Positions 57,111 through 64,000 of a stretch of 64,000 nt of DNA are shown piece after piece. The position numbers and the translations under genes are program-made. Location: NCBI RefSeq assembly GCF_029784165.1, contig NC_073694.1, forward strand, positions 165,258,118 through 165,322,117. Reading direction: 5' to 3'. The notes beneath the pieces were generated by a model. That model worked only from the letters and a program-made list of their open reading frames with translations. It ran no database searches and was not told where the DNA came from. Source of the stretch: Wyeomyia smithii. Taxonomy: Eukaryota; Arthropoda; Insecta; Diptera; Culicidae. Each line of letters starts with the position of its first letter. The stretch's first letter is position 1.

Positions 57111-58194
57111 CCGTGCTGGATCGAAATCCGTACACCTAAGCACATGATAATCTTCGACGGTCAATATAAAATCAAGAAATCACATATTGCTTTAAATTGA
57201 CATATTTACTTATAGGTCTACTTATATTTTATCACTATTTTCCAGCAAAATGATTGAAATCACTCCGAAACTTGAAAAAATCATGTTTAAATAGAACATG
57301 TTTTGTATCGAAATCCGTACACAGTTTTTTGTCTGAATCAAAACCCGTACACTTTTAAATCGAAATCCGCACACACGCGATATAGACTGGATCAAAGTCC
57401 ATACAACAATAAATCATACTCCGTATAGATGAAGAAGTACAAAAATGAACATCTTTTATTTATAATTTATCTTTAAATTACCGAATAAGTATATTTTGAG
57501 GATCAACTGGCTTCTAAAGTTTCACACGGTTTTCTAATTTTTGATATCAGCTGAAAAAGTGCAATTTTCGTAGCGTTTCGTAGTAACCGGAACGCCGGAC
57601 CTCTCGAAGCTTCCCGGTACGACTTTCCCTTGCGCACCTCAGTCACAGCCCGTTTAAAATTGTTTGCCGTATATTTATACTTGTTTTCTTCAATTATATG
57701 CTGAAAACAAGAAGAAAGTTCAACAATATATGCATGATACACACGCTGTACGGATTTCGATCAAGCAAATAACAAGAATCAAAATCCGTACGGCACAGTT
57801 TTTGTTGAATAAATACAACTTACACTATTTATTAGACAATATACAGCTCGAAAATAACAAAGACTTACCTTTTCCATCAATTTTAAAAAGATTCACAGGG
57901 TAAAACACTTATATCCCACTTGAAAATCGTTTTAAACTGAAGAACGTTTCCTTAGTAAATTCTCTAACGATACAACGAAATGACAACTGAAACCGATACA
58001 CGATTGATTTTTCATTTTTAATATTTTTATTTCATGGCCTACTGGCGCATAGTTTAATTTAACAGAAGGTCAACAACTCAACGGATATGTACATGTAACT
58101 ATCATATGAATTTTCACTTTTATAATGCTTAAAACTGAAGAAAAACATTAAGGTGTATGGATTTCGATACTGTACGGGTTTCGATCCAGCACGG
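57111..58194 (-). mobile_element. pogo-like (Tc1/mariner) transposon remnant with subterminal repeats
   Basis: The ends CCGTGCTGGATCGAAATCCG and the inverted partner are flanked by TA (57109-57110 and 58195-58196). The word GATCGAAATCCGTACA or a close form recurs about eight times near the ends (for example near 57119, 57309, 57360, 57755 and 58180). It lies in the DNA that follows the Helitron helicase fragment. A psq-type helix-turn-helix is encoded on the minus strand. Confidence 0.85.
57503..57742 (-). pseudogene. pogo-type transposase remnant, psq helix-turn-helix
   Basis: The frame contains KYTANNFKRAVTEVRKGKSY and REASR, which fit the Pipsqueak DNA-binding fold at the start of pogo transposases. 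The following phrase, GPAFRLLRNATK, appears shifted relative to the family. No DDE catalytic domain is present in the element. It could still make a short DNA-binding peptide but not a transposase. Confidence 0.72.
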
Positions 58195-59567
58195 TATTTT
58201 TGCATTAAGCCAAGCTTTTGAATAATTGAATAAATAACGTAATAATTTTCTTCAGAATGTTGAAAAAAATGACTGTTTATTTTCAGAAATGTATTGAAAT
58301 AATTTGATTGTTGTTGAAGGTGCTTCATGATGTTTAATGAAATAAAAACTTAGAATTTTACGAGCGCTGGATTGAAAAAAAACCTAAATTAATCCACCTA
58401 GCGGTCAGACCCAGCCTTTCTCATTCAAACTTATTATTTGTAAAAATAGATTTACATGAACGCTTCAATCCAATAAATGTATATTCACTCTTAAGGTTCT
58501 GAAAAATTGATGTTGTAATCTATATATATAAAAATGCAAGCCGGTCTGTCTGTCTGTCTGATCCATATAGGCTCGAAAACTACCGAACCGATCGGCGTGA
58601 AAATTTGTATGTAGGGGTTTTTGGTGCCGATAAAGGTTCCTATGATAGTTTGTGACCCCTCCTTCTTCTGGAAGGGAGGGGTCCCATACAAATGAAACAC
58701 AAATTTCTGCCCATCTCGAAAACTAATCAACTAAATGGAACCAAATTTGGCAGGTATATGTTTTGAGCAGTGATGGCATGAACTCGTGCAAAGTTGAACT
58801 GAGTAACACTTTTCCAGATTTGAATCAAACTTGAATCTGCTTCCTCTTGATAGTTTAAGTTTTTTTGCACCGCACACTCTGATTGATTGAGTTTAAATGC
58901 GTGCAATGCATGCAGTGCACGATGTATCCAGCGATGCAGGTGATGATGTAACGCGATGAGTTTTGTTTTTAGATCGAATTCATGCTTTCAAAGGACAATG
59001 CAACAAACTGTTGCAGCAGACGCGGCGCGAATTTCATCGCAATTCGATTTTTATGCAATTGTTGTTATGCAGTATTCAAACTCAAATCTAACTCAAGTGT
59101 AATGTACTGTTAGTAGGGTTTACGTGCTAACCGAAAATAAATAAATGTGCAAGCAAGTTTTAAAACTCACTTGGATACGAGTGCAAAGTCGCACTGCCTA
59201 CTCTGAGAACTAACCAACTGAATGGAACCAAATTTGGCAGGTGGATATTTTTAGAGGTAACAAATATGTGCATAATGGTTTGACACCCCTTCGTTTCTAT
59301 GAGGGAGAGGTCCCATACAAATGAAACACAATTTTCGCACAGCTCAAGAACCAATCAAGAAAATACAACCAAATTTGGTATGAGAATTTTTTTAGAGGTA
59401 ACAGATATGCCCATAATGGTTCGACGCCCCTCCCTCTTCTGGAGCACATGTTTCTGCACAAATTTCTGCACATCTCGCGAACTGATCAACTAAATGGAAC
59501 CATGTTTGGTGATTGAAAGTTTTCAGTGGTAACAAATATGTTCCATGATTGACCTCAGGTCACATTT

Positions 59568-61300
59568 TGGATATTAAGATGGCAACATACGGTTTCTGGA
59601 AAACAGCCAAAAATGGCCGATTTCCACCCAATATAATAATATTCGGATCTAGAATGATACACAGGAGCTCAAATCGACCACAGATACCATTTTGAATTCT
59701 AAGATGGCGACTTCCGGTTTCTGAAAAACAGCTTAAAATGACCAAATACCACCCAATATGAGTATCTCCGGAGCCAAAATGTTGCAAGAAGCTTAAAATT
59801 GACTTCAGACACCATTATGAATTGTAGGATGGCAACTTCTGATTTCTGTAAAACAGCCAAAAATGGTCGATTTCCGCCTAACATGAGTATCTACGGAACT
59901 AGAATGATACACAGCAGCTGAAATCGACCACAGACCCCATTTTGGATTCTAGGTTGGCGACTTCCGGTTCCTGGGAAACAGCCGAAAATCATCGAATAAC
60001 ACCCAATATGGGTGTTTCTCTAATCAGAATGACGCTCAGAGGCCAGAAATTATCTTAAATACCGTGGAATGGGGTGAAATTGATCAGTAAGGTGAAATTG
60101 ATCACCTGAAAATGTGATAAAAAATACTAATCAAAAGCTATTGCTCTTACAACACTAGGCAATGTTAACGTGTCTTTAAACGCAACTTTTGCATGATTCA
60201 CATACCTGTCAAAGTTAACCCTTGCATGCCCGGTGCAATTTTTCATATTTTCGGAAATTTCTTCTTACTCAGTCAAAACTCAATCAAATTCGATCAAACA
60301 AGTTTCCATATAACAAAAAAAATTTTTTGAATTTAGTTAAAGTAATCTTAGTTGAGGGTTAATTACCTTAAATTTGGAGAAGTGAGTAAAGTTTGATAAA
60401 AGCTCAAAAATGTAATTTTCAACAATCATCATTCCATACCATTAAAGAAATACTTATGAATTCGCAGGAAATCACAAAGATTTTAATTTCAGAGATAGTT
60501 TCTGAGCTTTTGCAACAAACCGAATTGGAATCGGTCTAACGACGATTAAATAAGAGCAATTTTAGCAACAAGCAGCTCGTGAACCAAAATAAACAAATTT
60601 TAACCTGAAATATCGTTATTTTCGTTGCCAAACTAGCTGTAAATGATATTTTTCATCACAGAAATCATAATTTATCTTTAGCATATCGAAAAAAAGCACA
60701 TTGTCAAAAGAATGTATGGATTTCAATGGTGATCAATTTCACCCCAATTTTCCTCATAGTACCTTATAGAATTATCGAATTTATTTCATGACAATAGACA
60801 ATAGAAAATACACCAATAGCCATAGAGATTTACTGGAGCACATACCAGTACTTGTTTTGAAATTATACTATTTCGGGAATAATGCACATGAAGCTAGTTA
60901 ATTGGAAATTGTTATAAAAATTGATCAATTTCACCCCGTTCCATGGTACCATTTTGAAATCCAAGACAGCGACTTCCGGTTTGTGAAAAACAGCCTAAAA
61001 TAACCAATCAGGCACCATTTTGAACTGCTTAATGGCAACTTCTAGGAAACAGTCGAAAATGACCGAATAATACTCAATATGGATATCGAGATGATGCATA
61101 GGAACCAAACATAGACCCTGGACACTATTTTGAATTTAAAGACGTCCACTTTTAGTTTCTGGAGAACTACCAAAAAAAGCAAATACCTCCCAATATGGGT
61201 ATTTCCGGTGTCAGATTGATGCCAGAAAATCTGCTGAAAATGACCGAATACCACCCAATATAAATATATTCAGAATTAAGGCGATGTACAGAAGCCAAAA
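59568..61300 (+). repeat. Minisatellite of about 110-bp units in copy B
   Basis: The same unit as at 45893, about nine diverged copies, interrupted by the element at 60062-60946. Unit order follows that of copy A closely. Confidence 0.83.
60062..60946. mobile_element. TA-target element with GGGGTGAAATTGATCA ends
   Basis: Ends CCGTGGAATGGGGTGAAATT and (reverse complement) CCATGGAACGGGGTGAAATT are flanked by TA (60060-60061 and 60947-60948). The undisturbed site AAATACCATTTTGAAATCC is present in copy A near 46409. Extra GTGAAATTGATCA words lie inside near both ends. Non-coding, 885 bases. Confidence 0.88.
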
Positions 61301-61938
61301 GTCGAGGATGTTGTCATTTCGATAAAACCAATCATTTCAAACGATTTGTTAGTTGACTTTGATCATATCCTATGGCCGATTCTCCGTGCATTTGCAGACT
61401 TTAAACACATCGCAAGGAATCAACGAGGTCACAAATATCGATCGAGGCAGGTATCGTTTTGAATAGTCTTTCAATTTCTTTTCTTTCCATAACTTTTGAG
61501 CCACATATCAAATTGTTATGAAATTTGTTATTTGTAAGCTTGAAAGATGACTCATTCGTATGACACTAGTTATGTTCAAATAAGTCATGTAATCTTTGAG
61601 ATAATAGACTTTCGTTGTTTTATTAACAATTTAATAACGATTACTTAAGTTCAATTATCATCAAATGAAATGGGAACCAAATTTTGAAACCACGTGCTCA
61701 ATCATAATTCACCAGTTAACCCTTAACTAGCCCGCTCATCTGATGATATTGATCAAATCGATTGTGTAGTTTCTGAGATAATGAAGTTTCGTGATTTTCA
61801 CATTTCGGTACATTACAGACGAAGTTACAGTCCGATTACAGGTGTTATGAGGCATCTAGACTTATTAATTGACACTAATTTTGTGAAAATCGGGTCGGCC
61901 ATCTCTGAGAAAAGTGAGTGAGTTCAAGTAGTCTTCGG

Positions 61939-62106
61939 TACCCGTGGTTCAAGGGGTTGGATGTAGGTCGGGATTTCATTTGCGTGATGTCCCGGCTTAT
62001 GTCCAATCACTATAGATTTGACGCGCATCTCCGTCGTGTTGGGCTCGGGGAGAGTGGTATCTGTGCCTGTGGTGAAGGTTATCACGACATAGAGCACGTT
62101 GTTTGG
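61939..62106 (+). pseudogene. Fragment of an RNase H-type non-LTR ORF2 (C-terminal zinc region)
   Basis: The frame PWFKGLDVGRDFICVMSRLM...ICACGEGYHDIEHVVW matches the end of the ORF2 at the left edge of this window (WFKGLDLTRDFIRVISRLMS...CECGGYEDIDHIVF). It begins abruptly inside copy B and is cut at its 3' side by the T-run of the Juan-like element. Confidence 0.85.
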
Positions 62107-64000
62107 TTTTTTTTTTTTTTTTATTAAGGGGGGATTTGTTAGTAGCTTAAGTATTTATGATAAATATTAGTAAATAATGAGTATGTGTGTCCAATCACAA
62201 ATGGTGATTTCTCAACACTGTTAGAAATTTGAAATTTTAATTGTTAGGATTTGTTTGCTTTCGCAATAAGGACTTATCATTCGTAGGGATTTAAACCTAC
62301 TTGTCAGAAAAGGGGGAGTAAACTTACAACTAACTTAATTGCTAACTTATTGGCTATAAAGAGAGCTTATCGTAGCAATTGAGGATTGCAACGATTTTTG
62401 TCGAAAATTGTTAATAATTTTATTTGACATAGCTTCTAATGGTTCAACACCAGTAAGTCTATGTAATTCGAGTGTACCAAACCAAGGAGGACGCTTCAAA
62501 ATCATTTTCAGAATTTTATTCTGAATCCTTTGGAGCGTTTTCTTCCTTGTTGAACAGCAACTTGACCAGATCGGTACAGCATAAAGCATTGCTGGTCTAA
62601 AAATTTGTTTGTAAATCAAAAGTTTGTTCTTTAAACAAAGTTTAGAATTCCTGTTAATGAGAGGATATAAACATCTCGTATATTTGATGCACTTGGCTTG
62701 TATACTCTCAATGTGCTCTTTGAAAATAAGTTTTTTATCATAAATTAGTCCCAAGTACTTAACCTTGTCGGACCAACTTAAAATAACCCCATTCATCTTG
62801 ACAACGTGATTATTGTTTGGCTTGAGGAAAGACGCCCTAGGCTTATGCGGAAAAATTATCATTTGAGTTTTAGAAGCATTGGGAGAGATTTTCCACTTTT
62901 GCAAGTAGGAAGAAAAAATATCTAAACTTTTCTGCAATCGACTGCATATGACACGAAGGCTTTTTCCTTTTACGGAAATGCTTGTGTCATCGCAGAACAA
63001 TGACTTTGTGCATCCTGGAGGCAAATCAGGAAGATCTGAAGTGAATATGTTGTACAGGACTGGCCCCAAGACTGAACCTTGAGGTACACCTGCTCTGACA
63101 GGAAATCTATCAGATTTTGAATTCTGATAGACAACCTGCAGAGTTCGATCAGTAAGATAATTTTTTAAAATTTTGATAAGGAAAATCGGAAAATTAAAAG
63201 TTTGCAATTTCGCAATCAAACCTTTATGCCAAACACTGTCGAATGCTTTTTCTATGTCTAAAAGAGCAGCTCCAGTGGAATAACCTTCAGATTTGTTAGC
63301 TCGTATCATATTAGTAACTCTGAGCAATTGATGAGTAGTGGAATGCCCATGGCGAAATCCAAACTGTTCATTTGCAAAAATTGAATTTTCGTTGATGTGT
63401 GACATCATTCTGTTAAGAATAATTCTCTCAAACAGTTTACTTATTGAAGAAAGCAAACTGATTGGTCGGTAACTTGAAACTTCAGCTGGATTCTTATCCG
63501 GCTTTAAAATTGGAGTAATTTTTGCATTTTTCCATAATTTGGGAAAATATGCAATTTTGAAGCAGCAATTGAAAATTTTCACTAAAAATTCCATTGTGCT
63601 CTCAGGGAGATGTTTGATTAGTATATTAAAGATTCCATCGTCACCAGGTGCTTTCATATTTTTGAAATTTTTAATAATTGATTTAATCTCATTCAAGTTA
63701 GTTTCAATTATTTCTGCAGGTAAAAAATTCTGGGAAGAAATTAAATCAAATTGACGTGTGACTTCATTTTCAATTGGACTCAAAAAATTCAAATTTGAGT
63801 TATGAACACTCTCAAACTGCTGAGCAAGTCTTTGAGCCTTTTGTTCATTGGATACAAGAAAACGTTCACCATCTTTTAAAACTGGAATAGGCTTTGAAGG
63901 TTTCTTAAGAATCTTCGACAGCTTCCAAAATGGTTTTGAATATGGTTTCAATTTTTCAACTTTAGTCTCAAAATTTTGATTTCTCAGAAGAGTAAATCTA
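62107..64000 (-). mobile_element. Juan-like Jockey retrotransposon, second copy (3' part, runs off the right edge)
   Basis: On the minus strand the element ends in a run of A (seen as T at 62107-62122), preceded by a 3' untranslated region of about 220 bases and the end of ORF2. It inserted into the RNase H-type fragment at 61939-62106. The 5' part lies outside the window, so length and duplication cannot be read. Confidence 0.9.
62347..64000 (-). CDS. Juan-like ORF2, reverse transcriptase part (partial, open)
   Basis: The frame is open from the stop at 62347 to the window edge, about 550 codons. It shows YRPISLLS, FGFRHGHSTTHQLLR, DIEKAFDSVWHKGLI, AGVPQGSVLGPVLYN and the catalytic box FCDD near 62995, then FPHKPR and the thumb. 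The end SSIATISSLYSQ matches the damaged copy at 51660. Unlike copy A there is no stop in this part, so this copy is the younger one and may be active if the rest is intact. Confidence 0.92.
   Translation of the reverse strand, partial: RFTLLRNQNFETKVEKLKPYSKPFWKLSKILKKPSKPIPVLKDGERFLVSNEQKAQRLAQQFESVHNSNLNFLSPIENEVTRQFDLISSQNFLPAEIIETNLNEIKSIIKNFKNMKAPGDDGIFNILIKHLPESTMEFLVKIFNCCFKIAYFPKLWKNAKITPILKPDKNPAEVSSYRPISLLSSISKLFERIILNRMMSHINENSIFANEQFGFRHGHSTTHQLLRVTNMIRANKSEGYSTGAALLDIEKAFDSVWHKGLIAKLQTFNFPIFLIKILKNYLTDRTLQVVYQNSKSDRFPVRAGVPQGSVLGPVLYNIFTSDLPDLPPGCTKSLFCDDTSISVKGKSLRVICSRLQKSLDIFSSYLQKWKISPNASKTQMIIFPHKPRASFLKPNNNHVVKMNGVILSWSDKVKYLGLIYDKKLIFKEHIESIQAKCIKYTRCLYPLINRNSKLCLKNKLLIYKQIFRPAMLYAVPIWSSCCSTRKKTLQRIQNKILKMILKRPPWFGTLELHRLTGVEPLEAMSNKIINNFRQKSLQSSIATISSLYSQ

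Larger units (their letters stand above)
58381..61938 (+). repeat. Large composite repeat, copy B
   Basis: Colinear with copy A: AACCTAAATTAATCCACC start, Helitron-like TCTATATATATAAAAATG near 58519 with a GTCT run (58544-58560), GGCTCGAAAACTACCGAACC, the minisatellite, and then the CAGCCATCTCTGAGAAA modules. It breaks off at 61938 where a retrotransposon fragment begins. It carries its own insert at 60062 and an extra stretch at about 58765-59205 not seen in copy A. Confidence 0.78.

Noticed and set aside
58762..59205. Possible hAT MITE starting CAGTGATGGCATGAACTCG
   Set aside because: The far end (GCACTGCCTACTCTG) is only partly inverted and the 8 bases outside do not match. The stretch could equally be an insertion of another kind.
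1..64000. CRISPR arrays, tRNA or rRNA genes, bacterial operons
   Set aside because: Repeats present are minisatellites or transposon units without regular short spacers. No cloverleaf with A and B boxes or rRNA core sequence was recognised. Genes have spliceosomal introns.

Overview
The window is nuclear DNA of an insect, most likely a culicine mosquito (Aedes type). This is inferred from short-intron metazoan genes, AT-rich repeat-dense spacers, two Juan-like Jockey retrotransposons, a BEL/Pao element and the style of the miniature inverted-repeat elements. No species call can be proven from the sequence alone. Only three host genes are visible: a four-exon wolframin gene on the minus strand (2802-5716), a one-coding-exon mRNA cap guanine-N7 methyltransferase on the plus strand (30155-31354), and a five-exon glycerol-kinase-like gene on the minus strand (31945-33939) that converges on the methyltransferase. 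Nearly everything else is mobile DNA or its remains.

Layout. 1-2.3 kb: 3' part of an RNase H-bearing non-LTR retrotransposon running in from the left edge. 2.8-5.7 kb: wolframin. 5.9-7.6 kb: one foldback element inserted inside another. 8.3-10 kb: a palindromic MITE and the first copy of a promoter-like repeat family. 10.96-12.45 kb: a tandem array carrying repeated TATA/initiator-like sites. 13.1-20.4 kb: a complete BEL/Pao retrotransposon (minus strand) with two 640-bp LTRs that look identical, a 5-bp target duplication and an unbroken 2002-codon polyprotein. 22.1-28.3 kb: several copies of the promoter-like repeat, one of which holds a three-deep nest (TA-target element, then hAT, then a second hAT), plus three other miniature elements. 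29.07-29.86 kb: a hAT element just upstream of the methyltransferase. 35-40 kb: largely unrecognised spacer with a TTAA-flanked element that encloses a 49-codon reading frame.

40.5-45.2 kb holds an element with about 0.8-kb inverted repeats that begin with CACAGTG and a 5-bp duplication (CACGG), the signature of the Transib/RAG group. Its left arm is split by a 2.1-kb non-coding retroposon with a 19-bp duplication. 45.4-54.5 kb and 58.4-61.9 kb are two colinear copies of a large composite repeat with a Helitron-like start and a minisatellite. The first is split by a 6.3-kb foldback element that itself contains a Juan-like retrotransposon. Between the copies lie a Helitron helicase remnant and a pogo-like element. 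The window closes with a fragment of an RNase H-type retrotransposon and a second Juan-like copy whose reading frame runs off the right edge.

The three host genes share no pathway. The strongest observations are the Transib-like element with an empty-site paralogue inside the same window, the long non-coding retroposon inside it, the promoter-bearing repeat family and tandem array, the very young BEL element, and the glycerol-kinase-like protein that has lost several catalytic residues while gaining a hydrophobic tail.
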